The notes under the pieces: model-generated
Told to the model about the DNA's origin: nothing
The model's database searches: none
Seen by the model: the letters and a program-made list of their open reading frames with translations, nothing else
Translations under genes and position numbers: made by a program
NCBI GenBank assembly: GCA_021773355.1
Contig: JAJFKE010000040.1
Span: 117,686 to 181,685 of the forward strand
From: Gammaproteobacteria bacterium
GTDB lineage: Bacteria; Pseudomonadota; Gammaproteobacteria; Pseudomonadales; Pseudohongiellaceae
Reading direction: 5' to 3'
Length of the DNA: 64,000 bases
In this document: in pieces, positions 27,792 through 37,791 of the stretch
Layout: each line of letters opens with the position of its first letter
How positions within the stretch are numbered: the stretch's first letter is position 1

Positions 27792-28617
27792 TTCATCAGC
27801 TTATGCTATTTCCCGTTCGTTCAATAGTATTCATTGCATTACAATCTCATTCTTCATGCTGCGTATCGCGAGTCATTGTTTTCCACGAATGCTAATGAAG
27901 ATTAGCGAGGAAGGATTCGTGATTCGGCTGTCATCAAAAAAAGTTTGTGTTAAATATAGCGGCGCGCTATGTCAACAAGTATCTAATGCCATACTGCCAA
28001 ATCAATTCGGCATATGCTTATCCAGAAATTATCCAGAATGACATGCCAGACTACGGGTCCCGAGCAAGAAGAGCTTTTCGCCATTTCCGAAAGTTCTCAC
28101 TCAGACCCTAAGATATCCCCAGAAAATATTGAGCCACGCAATAGCCCAGTTTCTGGCTGCCGGACTGGACAGAACACCTCATCGCCCGCTGTAACGGAGA
28201 TACTCTCTGCTCACGGGCCCCTAGCCCTGATTGTTCCCAGGAAACATCTCCGTTACAGCGGGCTTACTTCAGCGTTAAATTTAAATAAAACTAAGCCAGC
28301 ATTTTCAAGATTTCGTGGGGATATCTCAGACTCAAACCTGCTGCACCAAATCCGCCTGTGCGAAGTAACCGAGCAATAGCTCGATTATAGGACCGAATTT
28401 AAAAAGGTAGGAAAATAGTAAGCTTAAAGTAGCGAAAAATCGGTTCGTGATGCATTGAAAGGGTTTTGATACTACGGGTAGTGTGCGTATTGCAATTATG
28501 CTGTTCCGATACTTGAATCCAGAGTCAATGATATCTACAAAAATAGAATAAAAATAAGCAGCTAGCTTGACTAGGAACACAGCATCAGTCGGCTACCAAT
28601 CGGGTTCTTTCAAAATT
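27792..28617. other. 826-bp intergenic region with a MITE-like element
   Basis: No supported gene. The short frames here (for example 28014-28379) run through palindromic repeat DNA and lack good ribosome sites or domain content. The centre (28104-28333) is an inverted-repeat element listed separately. The flanks, AT-rich on both sides, show nothing else I can identify. Confidence 0.6.
28104..28333. mobile_element. MITE-like element with nested inverted repeats
   Basis: Outer arms of 29 nt at 28104-28132 and 28305-28333 are imperfect inverted repeats (22 of 29 matching, sharing AGATATCCCCA). Inside is a perfect 18-bp inverted repeat, GCCCGCTGTAACGGAGAT at 28184-28201 with its complement at 28246-28263, around a 44-nt loop containing GGGCCC. 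There is no coding capacity. An 18-nt stretch of the right arm recurs exactly at 63860-63877, so this is one copy of a dispersed repeat. Confidence 0.55.
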
Positions 28618-29151
28618 CTAGTCCCGTCTTCCTGTCTCCGCCAGTATCCTAATATTCTCCATTACAGCCTGGGTCTCTCTTTTGTATATTCTGCCGAGAA
28701 ACAAATAAACCAGTGGGCTTAAGCCACCTTCGAATTTTATCTCATGGGTAAACACTGTTTTACCGCCCGCTGCGGTCTCAAAATATCGCCGCTGCTGAAT
28801 CGTTTGAAACAACGGAATTTTCAGTTTGACTGCAAAGGATTGACGATCCATAAACTCGCCTATTTCGAAACTAACCCTTGGCGCTCCTTGCGCTTTTAGG
28901 TAGCCTTGTGCACCCTCGTTGAACACCGCACCCTGTTCCAGATAGGAATATTCCAACAGAACATCGAAGTCTTTCCAGTTCTCGACGTCTGTCCATAGTC
29001 CCCATATTGTGCTTTCAGCAGCGCTGGTTTCGACGGAATACTTGAAGGCAAAGCCCGGCAAATCGACAATCTTACCTGGTTGCGACTGGGCCAGTGAAGA
29101 AATCGGTACGCTAATAAGAACTGCTATCATGAAGACACTAGGCTTATTCAT
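28618..29151 (-). CDS. Exported SRPBCC (START-like) protein
   Basis: A protein of 177 aa. Signal peptide (about 1-21, ending SSLAQ) followed by a full SRPBCC lipid/ligand-binding fold (about 35-170: SAAESTIWGLWTDVENWKDF at the start, TVFTHEIKFEGGLSPLVYLF and a long C-terminal helix). Such proteins bind hydrophobic molecules. Its ATG overlaps the amidase stop by 4 bp (ATGA), so both are translated together, though the partnership has no obvious biochemical logic. Ligand unknown. Confidence 0.75.
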   Translation of the reverse strand: MNKPSVFMIAVLISVPISSLAQSQPGKIVDLPGFAFKYSVETSAAESTIWGLWTDVENWKDFDVLLEYSYLEQGAVFNEGAQGYLKAQGAPRVSFEIGEFMDRQSFAVKLKIPLFQTIQQRRYFETAAGGKTVFTHEIKFEGGLSPLVYLFLGRIYKRETQAVMENIRILAETGRRD

Positions 29152-30572
29152 AAGTCAGGATGACGCTGATGCCAATCTGTGGCTTGCTCATAGGCGTAGG
29201 CTATCTGACATAACTTCAATTCTTGTAAACGACTACCCAAAAACTGCACGGCATAGGGATGACCTTCTTCAGAAAATCCGCAGGGCAGGGTCAACGCCGG
29301 CGTGCCTGCCAGATTGGCCGGAATAGTGAACTGACCCTGAAAGTGTTGAATGATTGGTTTAAGTGTCTCCATATCGCCGTACTGCAGTTCCTTCTCAGCT
29401 GCAAATACAGTGCCACCCGACGGACAGATTACCGCATCTACTTTTTCCAGCTGCGCTTCGAAGCCTTGACTGATTTCATGTCGGTGCTTTGTGGCGATAG
29501 TATAATCTGCTTCGTTCATGGCAGCACCTAAGCTGAGTGCGTCGCCAAAATAACCCCCGTAGTCATCCGCTCGCGACGGGTAGTTATCTGCATGGGCTTT
29601 GTGGGCTTCATAGGCACAAATAGGAAGCCAGGCCTTACGTAATTCCATGGGATCGGATTTCGGCATGGCGACTTCTACTATTTCAGCGCCCAACTGCCTT
29701 AGGATTTCAATGACTAGGGTAATCGCGGCTACTAAACCTTTATCTGTACCCTCACTTAGATAGTATTCGTCGACCCCTATATGCAAACCTCGTAGGTCGG
29801 ATGTCAGGAGCTGGGTTATATTTGGCACAGGATCATGCAACGATGTCACATCATTTCTATCGACGCCGGCTATCGCTTCAAAAACAAGCGCAACATCCTC
29901 GACCGATCTGCTCATGGGCCCGACATGATCAAGTGAACCGGCTAATTCTAAAACACCATAGCGACTGACACGGCCATAGGTTGGTTTCAGTCCTACCACA
30001 GCATTAGCCATACAGGGATAGCGAATTGAACCGCCGGTGTCGGTTCCCAGCGCAGCGAAACAGAGACCCGCAGCCGTTGCCACACCGCAGCCGCTGGAAG
30101 ACACACCGGTCCAAAGCTGTTCTCCCCAGGGGTTCACCGGTATAGGAAAGTCTGGATGATAGCCAGACAAGGCACCTTCGGTGAGATTTAATTTCCCCAG
30201 CAGAATCGCACCGGCATCTTGCAGTTTTGTCACCACGGTTGCGTCGTAGCTTGGCATGAAATCTTGCAGCACCTTAAGCCCACCCATGGTGCTAATTCCC
30301 TCGGTGAAGCATAAATCTTTTACCGCGATGGGAATACCGTGCAGTGGCCCGCGGTATTTACCTGCACGAATCTCAAGCTCAGCAGCCATAGCGGCGCTAA
30401 TCGCTTGTTCTTCAATTACTGTGGCATAGCTCAGCAGCTGACTATCGACAGTGGCAATGCGGGAGAGCATATGTTCAGTTAATTCAAGTGGTGAGAGTTC
30501 ACCGCTAGCAATTAATGGGGCAATGGCACATAGGCTGCTGTAGTGAACGGAGTCAGGTAATGAATAGGACAC
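29148..30572 (-). CDS. Amidase-signature hydrolase (GatA-like fold)
   Basis: A protein of 474 aa of the amidase-signature family, hydrolysing carboxylic amides with a Ser-cisSer-Lys triad. Lys85 lies in PIAVKDLCF, the cis-Ser in GVSSSGCG (158-160) and the nucleophile Ser182 in GTDTGGSIRYP. No signal peptide. No GatB or GatC gene is adjacent, and the sequence lacks features tying it to tRNA amidation, so a catabolic amidase is more likely than GatA. It is the first gene of a two-gene unit with the SRPBCC protein. Confidence 0.85.
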   Translation of the reverse strand: MSYSLPDSVHYSSLCAIAPLIASGELSPLELTEHMLSRIATVDSQLLSYATVIEEQAISAAMAAELEIRAGKYRGPLHGIPIAVKDLCFTEGISTMGGLKVLQDFMPSYDATVVTKLQDAGAILLGKLNLTEGALSGYHPDFPIPVNPWGEQLWTGVSSSGCGVATAAGLCFAALGTDTGGSIRYPCMANAVVGLKPTYGRVSRYGVLELAGSLDHVGPMSRSVEDVALVFEAIAGVDRNDVTSLHDPVPNITQLLTSDLRGLHIGVDEYYLSEGTDKGLVAAITLVIEILRQLGAEIVEVAMPKSDPMELRKAWLPICAYEAHKAHADNYPSRADDYGGYFGDALSLGAAMNEADYTIATKHRHEISQGFEAQLEKVDAVICPSGGTVFAAEKELQYGDMETLKPIIQHFQGQFTIPANLAGTPALTLPCGFSEEGHPYAVQFLGSRLQELKLCQIAYAYEQATDWHQRHPDL

Positions 30573-30862
30573 GAAAATAAACGCCTTCTATCACAAACCT
30601 GCGGCCAGCAGGGCTTTAACTCAAAAGTGAAAAGCACAAGCTAGCATAAATTCGGCCGAAGAATTAGTCGCTGGCAGCGGCTCCGGAGAACAGTGGGCTA
30701 GTAGCCGCCCAGCATAAATAGCTTCGCAATAGACATCCCCAGGATAAATTTTGTCAGTTTGTAACAGAAGCGATGAATTTCGGTCTTTTACCAGTACAAT
30801 TCGATCCGAAATAGTTGCAGCACCATAAGAATTCTCGTCTAACCACACACAGGCTTTTGTAC

Positions 30863-33112
30863 ATGCATTCCCTAGCTCGTTCTATCACTTCAGCTTCATG
30901 GTCAGCAATGATTCTATTTGCCCGCAAAACAGTAGGCTTATCTCCATCAGCAGCTGCAATTGCCAGCGTTCTGCTTCTGTGCACATTTTCTACCTATGTC
31001 GTGGCACAAGAAAACGAAGGTGATAACTCGACTATTGTATATCCGGCGGAATACTTCGCCGAATACGCCCCTATTACCGCGCAAGATATGCTGGATCGCA
31101 TTCCAGGACAGGAATCCAATGCACCACGTGGTGGCGGCAACCGTGGCATTCCTGGCGGTTTTGGTGGTAACCCTTCTTCCGGGGGACGAGGCCTGGGTAG
31201 TGGCAACAGCGGCGGAAATGAAGTACTGATCAACGGCAAGCGCACTGCCGGAAAGAATAATCAAACCAGTGGACAGTTGGATCGTATCAGCGCTGATCAG
31301 GTGAAAGAATTCCAAATAATTCGCGGCACCTCCGGCGATTTAGATGTACGCGGCAGCGGACAGGTAATAAATGTCATCCTGTTTGAAGAACTTTCATCCA
31401 ACAGCATTTCCTATGAGCTTAGCGTGGAACGCGCACAGAATAGTGAAATCAGTCCCGGCGGCTCCCTGTCTTTGAGCGGCCAGAGTGGCAAACTCAATTA
31501 TTTGTTCAACGCCAGCAGCACGCCGCGCTATAACAACTCTATCAACAAAGAGAACAGTAGATTGGGAGATTACTCGCTCAACGATAGAGTCATAGAAGAG
31601 ATAACCCGTGATCAAACCAACAACGAGCTGAGCATGAATCTGGGTTACGAAATCAGCAACAACAGCAGCGCACGCTTCAATGCCCTGTATGCAGTAAACG
31701 ATGATCCAACCGATGTCGATCGCTTCACCACCGATTTGCGTGTGCTGCCAAATGTACTGACCACGGAACGGGAAGATATTCCCGGTGACCGTGATAACTG
31801 GGAAGTAGGTGGCGACTATGAATTTACCCGCGCCAATGGTGATCGATTCAAATTGCTGGGCATTGCGAATCAGAATAATCGCGCGGCAACTCGAGAACGT
31901 TTTCTATTATTAAGCGATGGCAGCGAGCAAAAAAACCTTTTCCTCGATACCGACAGTGTCACCGAAGAACGTATTATTCGCGGCTCCTACACAATGGATG
32001 TATTTGCGGGTCAGGATATTGAATTCGGCGTGGAACGGGCTCAAACCACTTTAGATTCATCTCTTGCTCTGGGTTTGCTCGAAGACGGTGGAATTTCTTC
32101 CGCTGCAGTTGGCGGGCTAACCCCGCAAACAGTTTCCAATGCGAATTCCAAGGTAGAAGAAATCCGCTACGAGCCCTTTTTTATTCATAACTGGATTATC
32201 AATCCGAAGATGTCTCTGGAAACAACTCTGGTCTATGAGACTTCGGAAATAGAACAATCCGGTGATGTTTCGAACAAGCGTGACTTCGATTTCGTAAAAC
32301 CAAAAATCGACTTCCGTTATGATCTAACGCCAACTTTACAATTACGTGGTGGTATAGAAAAAATAGTCAATCAACTCAGCTTTGCCGACTTCGTCGCCGC
32401 AAATGATGAAGAAGACAATGACGCTACCACTCAGGCAGGTAACGCTTCTCTCAGACAACAGTGGCAGTGGCGTTATACCTTCAATACTGAATATCGATTA
32501 CCCAACGATGTTGGCGTGCTCACAGCCGAGTTGTATTACGCCGATCACGAAGACGTAATCGATCGCCTTGATGTATCGACCTCCGACGACAATTTACAAT
32601 CCGCTAATGGCAATATCGGCGATGGAGTCGAATACGGGCTTAACTTGAATGCCAGCATTCGCATGGGAATGATTAAGCTGCCTAATCTACTGGTAACCAC
32701 CGGACTCAATCTACAAGATTCTGAAGTCACCGATCCCTTCCTGGGCATTGATAGACGCTTCCAACTTTACCAACGCGGCAGATTCACCCTGACCTTCCGT
32801 CACGATATACCCCAATGGCGAGCGAACTGGGGCATGCAGTATTTCGATCGGGTCGACGGTGGCATGTTCCGCTATGACATAGACGATATCGAATTCGTTG
32901 TCGGTGAACCGCGTGTAAATCTGTTTGCAGAATATGTCGATACTCGCGGCCTTACCTATAGACTCGATCTGGGTGCGCTTACCGATGGCTCCCAGTGCAG
33001 AAGACGCGAACGCTTCCTTGGAAGAATATCTGCCAATATACTCGAAGAGCTGGAGTCTCGCTGTTCCATAACCGGTCGAGAAATTAGTTTCAAAGTGAAT
33101 GGCAGCTTCTAG
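30863..33112 (+). CDS. TonB-dependent receptor with Gly-rich plug, paralog B
   Basis: A receptor of 749 aa if started at ATG 30863; ATG 30908 (signal peptide ending TYVVAQ) is also plausible and neither has a good ribosome site. The plug shows AEYFAEYAPITAQDMLDRIP, a Gly/Pro-rich insertion, VLINGKRTAGKNN and IRGTSGDLDVRGS. The barrel ends SFKVNGSF. The final region QCRRRERFLG...SRC matches paralog A at 19137, including both Cys. The extended Gly-rich insertion is longer than in paralog A. Ligand unknown. Confidence 0.8.
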   Translation: MHSLARSITSASWSAMILFARKTVGLSPSAAAIASVLLLCTFSTYVVAQENEGDNSTIVYPAEYFAEYAPITAQDMLDRIPGQESNAPRGGGNRGIPGGFGGNPSSGGRGLGSGNSGGNEVLINGKRTAGKNNQTSGQLDRISADQVKEFQIIRGTSGDLDVRGSGQVINVILFEELSSNSISYELSVERAQNSEISPGGSLSLSGQSGKLNYLFNASSTPRYNNSINKENSRLGDYSLNDRVIEEITRDQTNNELSMNLGYEISNNSSARFNALYAVNDDPTDVDRFTTDLRVLPNVLTTEREDIPGDRDNWEVGGDYEFTRANGDRFKLLGIANQNNRAATRERFLLLSDGSEQKNLFLDTDSVTEERIIRGSYTMDVFAGQDIEFGVERAQTTLDSSLALGLLEDGGISSAAVGGLTPQTVSNANSKVEEIRYEPFFIHNWIINPKMSLETTLVYETSEIEQSGDVSNKRDFDFVKPKIDFRYDLTPTLQLRGGIEKIVNQLSFADFVAANDEEDNDATTQAGNASLRQQWQWRYTFNTEYRLPNDVGVLTAELYYADHEDVIDRLDVSTSDDNLQSANGNIGDGVEYGLNLNASIRMGMIKLPNLLVTTGLNLQDSEVTDPFLGIDRRFQLYQRGRFTLTFRHDIPQWRANWGMQYFDRVDGGMFRYDIDDIEFVVGEPRVNLFAEYVDTRGLTYRLDLGALTDGSQCRRRERFLGRISANILEELESRCSITGREISFKVNGSF

Positions 33113-33217
33113 GATTTACTCGCCGCTTCTTTCTGACTCGATACAAACCTCTACTCCTTGCGTCCCTTTAATACCGCATGGTAAAAAATAGGCCTGTCAC
33201 TATTCAGGGGGTACATC

Positions 33218-34405
33218 ATGAACAAAATAAGAATACTGGTTGGAACACGAAAAGGCGCATTCATCATTAGCTCGGATGGCGAGCGCAGTAAATGGGAGAT
33301 AGAAGGCCCGCATTTTGGTGGCTGGGAGATCTATCATGTCGCCGCTTCTCCAGTGAACCCCGATCGACTTTATGCCTCGCAAAGCTCCGACTGGTTTGGT
33401 CAGATTATTCAACGCTCTGATGATGGCGGAAAAACCTGGCAACAGCCGGGCACAGCACCAGATGAGCCGGCCCCCAGCCAGGATAGTCCAACGCCAGCGG
33501 CAAGCAATAAATTCGTCTATGATGTATCAGAAGAAACAGGCAAGCCTCTCACCACACATCAGTGGTACGACGGTACACCTCATCCCTGGGAGTTTAAACG
33601 GGTCTGGCATCTTGAACCCTGTCACAGTGATGCCGATGTTGTTTATGCAGGCGTGGAAGATGCTGCATTATTTCGCAGCAGTGACGGTGGCGAAAATTGG
33701 TCAGAGCTGGCCGGACTGCGCGGGCATAGCACCGGCATGGAATGGCAGCCAGGCGCCGGCGGCATGTGTCTTCACACAATACTCCTGGATAAGAACTTTC
33801 CTGAACGAATCTATGTGGCTATATCAGCAGCGGGCGCCTTTCGCAGCGATGATGGTGGTGAGACCTGGCGCACCATCACCAACGGCCTGGTCTCCGACTA
33901 CATACCTGATCCGACCGGTGAGATTGGTCACTGCGTGCATAGATTAGGCATGCACCCTTCCAATCCAGAGGTGCTGTTCATGCAGAAGCACTGGGACGTA
34001 ATGCGCAGCGATGATCGCGGCGAGAACTGGCATGAAGTGAGTGGTAATTTACCCAGCGATTTTGGCTTTCCAATAGCAGTTCATGCACACGAACCCAGCA
34101 CGATCTATGTGATTCCCATCAAGAGTGACTCGGAACATTATCCACCAGAAGGAAAGCTTCGAGTCTATCGTAGCCGGCAAGGAGGCGATGAATGGGAGGC
34201 TCTAACAAATGGGCTTCCACAGAAAAATTGTTATGTAAACGTGCTAAGAGACGCCATGGCCATCGATACCCTGGATGAGTGCGGCATCTACTTCGGCACC
34301 ACCGGCGGCCAGATTTACTGCTCGCCTGATAGTGGCGATAACTGGATAACGGTGGCAGCCAATCTTCCTGCAGTGCTCTCGGTCGAAGTGCAAACACTGA
34401 AATAG
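33218..34405 (+). CDS. Cytoplasmic BNR/WD40-like beta-propeller protein
   Basis: A protein of 395 aa with no signal peptide. It has repeated Asp-box motifs ([40 protein letters not shown]) typical of BNR propellers, starting [17 protein letters not shown]. Such proteins are often annotated as exo-alpha-sialidases, but the arginine triad of sialidases is not evident and the protein is cytoplasmic. It is followed after 22 bp by a MoaD/ThiS-like gene, with AAGGA before that start, so they form an operon. The pair has no known function. Confidence 0.75.
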   Translation: MNKIRILVGTRKGAFIISSDGERSKWEIEGPHFGGWEIYHVAASPVNPDRLYASQSSDWFGQIIQRSDDGGKTWQQPGTAPDEPAPSQDSPTPAASNKFVYDVSEETGKPLTTHQWYDGTPHPWEFKRVWHLEPCHSDADVVYAGVEDAALFRSSDGGENWSELAGLRGHSTGMEWQPGAGGMCLHTILLDKNFPERIYVAISAAGAFRSDDGGETWRTITNGLVSDYIPDPTGEIGHCVHRLGMHPSNPEVLFMQKHWDVMRSDDRGENWHEVSGNLPSDFGFPIAVHAHEPSTIYVIPIKSDSEHYPPEGKLRVYRSRQGGDEWEALTNGLPQKNCYVNVLRDAMAIDTLDECGIYFGTTGGQIYCSPDSGDNWITVAANLPAVLSVEVQTLK

Positions 34406-34427
34406 GCAAGGCTTTAAGGAATTTTCC

Positions 34428-34724
34428 ATGATCCGAGTAATGCTTCCCTACCATCTGCGCACGCTTGCCCAATGTGATGCCGAGGTAGAGCTGAACGTGG
34501 ACCCACCCCACACAGCGCTTGCAGTCATTGAGGCATTGGAGAATAAATTTCCAACACTACGCGGCGCTATTCTTGAGCATGGCAGTCGGCAACGACGACC
34601 GAAGATTCGCTTCTTCGCCTGCAAAGAAGATATTTCTCACGCCGCCATGAACAAGCCACTGCATGAAGATGTGGTAGCGGGGCGAGAGGCATTCATGATT
34701 GTCGGTGCCATCTCGGGCGGTTAA
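34428..34724 (+). CDS. MoaD/ThiS-family ubiquitin-like protein
   Basis: A protein of 98 aa with a beta-grasp fold pattern and the C-terminal Gly-Gly (VGAISGG) that is adenylated and thiocarboxylated in MoaD and ThiS sulfur carriers. HTALAVIEALENKFPTLRGAI is the helix typical of the family. It lacks neighbours for molybdopterin or thiamine synthesis (no moaE, thiF or thiG here), so it is not the housekeeping copy. It is co-transcribed with the BNR propeller upstream. A dedicated sulfur-carrier or protein-conjugation role is inferred. Confidence 0.8.
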   Translation: MIRVMLPYHLRTLAQCDAEVELNVDPPHTALAVIEALENKFPTLRGAILEHGSRQRRPKIRFFACKEDISHAAMNKPLHEDVVAGREAFMIVGAISGG

Positions 34725-34833
34725 TTTTATTTCTGTAAGTGATTCGGAAATACCGGATCTGGGATTTTGAACTATCCAGAGGGAGTCAGACCTAACTTTA
34801 TAAAAAATAGTGTCCTTCCCTCATCTCCTGCTT

Positions 34834-36756
34834 TCATTTCAATTTGTAGCTAAGCAAATAATCCCCTCTCTCCAAACCAAATTGATCATGCCCACCGGCG
34901 ACGAAGGCAATGTATTGTTCCCCATCCACTTCATAGCTCATGGGTGATGCCAAGGGTGCGGCAGGTAATCGCTCACTCCAAAGTTCATCGCCATTGCTGG
35001 TGTCGAATATTCTAATTACTTTTTCTGCCGCCGCCCCGATCACGATCAAGCCAGAGGCAGTTAGCAGCGGACCTCCCATTCCCGGCACGCCCCAGTTAAA
35101 ATTTGGCACCGCCGCCGGAGCGACATCTCTGATAGTGCCGAGTGGGATATCCCACAATATTTCTCCGGCTGTCATATCCATCGCTACCAGTTTGCCCCAG
35201 GGAGGCTTGGTGCAAGGCAGGCCAAGAGAAGACAGGAATATTCTGCGCGCCATATAATAAGGGGTGCCAGTTTGGCGCGATATATCCCAGCCATCCAGGG
35301 AACCATTAGCCCTTTCTGCATCTAGCTGGTCTCTGGGAATCAGACGCACCAGTGATGGAATCTGATTTACATTCGCCACCGCAATCTGCCGCTGCGGATC
35401 TATGGCGACCCCACCCCAATTCGAACCTCCAGCGTAACTTGGGTTCATTACAGTTCCCTGTAGACTGGGCGCGGTAAATATTCCTTCCGAACGCATATTC
35501 CTCAAAACACGCGCACAGGATCTTTTGTCCAACCAGGCAATACCGAAGGCGTCCTCCTCGCTAAGTGCACTTTGATCTGACAGCGCAGGAAGACTGGAAA
35601 AAGGCTGCGTCGGCGATGCCCGTTCACCCGGGACATCGCTGGCGGGCACAGCTTTTTCGATGATTTCATACAGGGGTTCGCCACTGTCACGATGGAAGGC
35701 AAATAACATACCGGTCTTGGTCACCACCATCACCGCCGGCAAGGATTCTCCATTTATTCGCAACTCGGTCAGAGTTGGCTGTGACGGTATGTCGTAATCC
35801 CAGATGTCATGGTGCACAAGCTGTTGTTGCCAGACTACCCTGCCGGTAGTTCCATCCAGAGCAACCAGGGAATTGGCGTAGTTGTTATCACCGAGTCGTT
35901 CACCACCATAGAAATCCGGACTTGGTGAGCCGGTGGAGGCAAACACCAAATCGCGTTCAGCATCGACTGAAAGCGGCGGCCACACATTCGCGGCCCCGGT
36001 AATCTTGCCGCTGTCATTCTCCCAACTCGAGTAGTTTGCTTCTGCGTTTGATCTGGGAATCGGGTCCCATAGCCAGTTTATAGCGCCAGTGCGCGCATCG
36101 AGAGCGCGGACCATACCTCTTTCCAGTTCAACCGCGCGATTGTCGCCTATGGCCGAACCTACGATTAACTGATTTCCCAAAATGGCCGCAGGTGAAGTAA
36201 TTCCATATTCACCAATATCAACATTGCCCACACCAATGCTCATATCCACCCGTCCCTTGTCGCCAAAATCTGCGCAAGGGACGCCGGTCAGCGCATCCAA
36301 TGCATAGACCTCACCGATAAGCGTGCCTAAGAAAATTCGAGAAGGACAGACTTCAGCTTCACCATGCCAGATACTGACGCCCCGTGACGCACTTTCAGAA
36401 TAGCCAATGTCTTTTGGCAGTTCCGGGTCGAAACGCCATAGCTCTTCACCTGTTGTCGCATTCACTGCCAAAACCCAATTTGCGCTAGTGCTTACATACA
36501 GAGTGTTGTTCCAAAAGATGGGAGTAGCCTGAAATGAATAGGCTTTATGCGCAAAACCCTGATTGAGATCGCCGGTGCGAAACTCCCAGGCCTGTTGCAA
36601 TGAACTCAGATTGTCTTTGTTGATTTGACTCAGTTCGGTGTACTGCTGACCACCGGGTCCGCCATACTGACTCCACTCCTGTGCCTGTATGCTAGTTAGA
36701 TAGTGTGATAACAGCAACACCACAGTCACTTCCCAAAAAACTCTTTGCTTCAACAT
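34834..36756 (-). CDS. PQQ-dependent dehydrogenase (exported beta-propeller)
   Basis: A protein of 640 aa. Signal peptide (about 1-25, ending SIQAQ), then an eight-bladed propeller of the quinoprotein dehydrogenase family with the tryptophan-docking repeats (ATTGEELWRFD, DARTGAINWLWDP, DGTTGRVVWQQQL, DMTAGEILWDI). HHDIWDYDIPSQPTL is characteristic of membrane-type glucose/sorbosone-like PQQ enzymes. It oxidises sugars or alcohols in the periplasm; substrate not readable. Start 36756 has GGGAGAG upstream. No cytochrome domain is fused. It precedes the LytTR regulator in the same orientation, 99 bp away. Confidence 0.85.
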   Translation of the reverse strand: MLKQRVFWEVTVVLLLSHYLTSIQAQEWSQYGGPGGQQYTELSQINKDNLSSLQQAWEFRTGDLNQGFAHKAYSFQATPIFWNNTLYVSTSANWVLAVNATTGEELWRFDPELPKDIGYSESASRGVSIWHGEAEVCPSRIFLGTLIGEVYALDALTGVPCADFGDKGRVDMSIGVGNVDIGEYGITSPAAILGNQLIVGSAIGDNRAVELERGMVRALDARTGAINWLWDPIPRSNAEANYSSWENDSGKITGAANVWPPLSVDAERDLVFASTGSPSPDFYGGERLGDNNYANSLVALDGTTGRVVWQQQLVHHDIWDYDIPSQPTLTELRINGESLPAVMVVTKTGMLFAFHRDSGEPLYEIIEKAVPASDVPGERASPTQPFSSLPALSDQSALSEEDAFGIAWLDKRSCARVLRNMRSEGIFTAPSLQGTVMNPSYAGGSNWGGVAIDPQRQIAVANVNQIPSLVRLIPRDQLDAERANGSLDGWDISRQTGTPYYMARRIFLSSLGLPCTKPPWGKLVAMDMTAGEILWDIPLGTIRDVAPAAVPNFNWGVPGMGGPLLTASGLIVIGAAAEKVIRIFDTSNGDELWSERLPAAPLASPMSYEVDGEQYIAFVAGGHDQFGLERGDYLLSYKLK

Positions 36757-36855
36757 TATTCTTTCTCTCCCAATATAAATCGATGAGCGAATACTATATT
36801 GATCTAGGGCCACTGGCTTGGAAACTGGGAGCAAGGGGCGAAATTTGGGACTAAA

Positions 36856-37731
36856 CTAGGCTTCTTGCAAAGATTTAATACTGAATTTGCGATTAATCAG
36901 AGCCTGTCGCAAATTATCCAGATAAGTCTTGCTCACAGGAACGGGCTTGGCTGAGCCAATTTCCAAGCGCAACTCACCTTTTTCCTTAAGGGCGGTTACC
37001 TTATCTAGATTAACAATAGCCGTGCGATGTACGCGAATAAACCTGCTAGAGTCCAATTGCTGTTCCAATCCCGACAAGGTCTGCCGCATAGGATAACTGC
37101 GCTCACCACAATTCATCAGTACATAATTACTGGCCGAAGCAATCCAATCGATCTGATCTACCGGAACCAAAAACTCCCGATTCATCATCTTCACCAAAAA
37201 CTGATTCTTGATTTCTCCATCATTACTAACGCTCTGTTCCTTTGATAAAAATTTCGCTTCACCCTGAAGTCTTGTTATAACGAATTCGTAAGCCTGTAGC
37301 GCAACTACAATGCCGATGAAAGATAGGAGTTCCTTAGGAAATTCGTAAAGCAGGCTGATAAGTACCGGGCCAAAATCGTAGACCTGCCCCACACTCAACC
37401 ACAATAAAGTCCGTATCCCCACAAATAGCCCAATATGTAGCGAAGCAAATGCCACAAATGCGGGTAACAACCAAAGCACCTTCCAAAAGAAATTCGCCAA
37501 GGATAATTTAAGAAAGGCAAGGTAACGAATCAGCAGAGGTAGAAGAATAAAAATTACGAATACACTCGAAAGTTCACCGGCCCAAATTTCAACCGCCTCG
37601 ACAGAACGACCGTCACGAAGATTATCGATTACCTGGGTTATGGAATTTGTAGCCGCAAACAAGAACAGCACGGAGGCTGCTATGATGCGTTCATAGCGAC
37701 TTCTATGTTGTAGATAGCGCTTTAGATTCAT
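36856..37731 (-). CDS. Membrane LytTR-family transcription regulator A
   Basis: A protein of 291 aa. Four TM helices (about 16-33, 53-75, 84-108, 128-148) precede a C-terminal LytTR DNA-binding domain (about 180-282) with VDQIDWIASASNYVLMN, FIRVHRTAIVNLDKV and PVSKTYLDNLRQAL. There is no receiver domain, so the membrane part is the likely sensor. It lies between the PQQ dehydrogenase and a cupin gene in the same direction and may regulate them. A second protein of the same architecture is at 42413. Confidence 0.85.
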   Translation of the reverse strand: MNLKRYLQHRSRYERIIAASVLFLFAATNSITQVIDNLRDGRSVEAVEIWAGELSSVFVIFILLPLLIRYLAFLKLSLANFFWKVLWLLPAFVAFASLHIGLFVGIRTLLWLSVGQVYDFGPVLISLLYEFPKELLSFIGIVVALQAYEFVITRLQGEAKFLSKEQSVSNDGEIKNQFLVKMMNREFLVPVDQIDWIASASNYVLMNCGERSYPMRQTLSGLEQQLDSSRFIRVHRTAIVNLDKVTALKEKGELRLEIGSAKPVPVSKTYLDNLRQALINRKFSIKSLQEA

Positions 37732-37791
37732 TGCGATCCTGCATGATAGAACTCAGTTAAGCTGCACTGAACTTGGTACATCGCCGCGAAT

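Noticed and set aside
28184..28263. Integron attC site from the 18-bp inverted repeat
   Set aside because: The core sites do not fit the RYYYAAC/GTTRRRY consensus and no integrase is present.
28014..28379. 121-codon open frame in the 28 kb gap
   Set aside because: It runs through the MITE-like inverted repeats, has no ribosome site and no recognisable protein pattern.
33218..34405. True sialidase
   Set aside because: No signal peptide and no arginine triad evident; Asp-boxes alone are common to many propellers.
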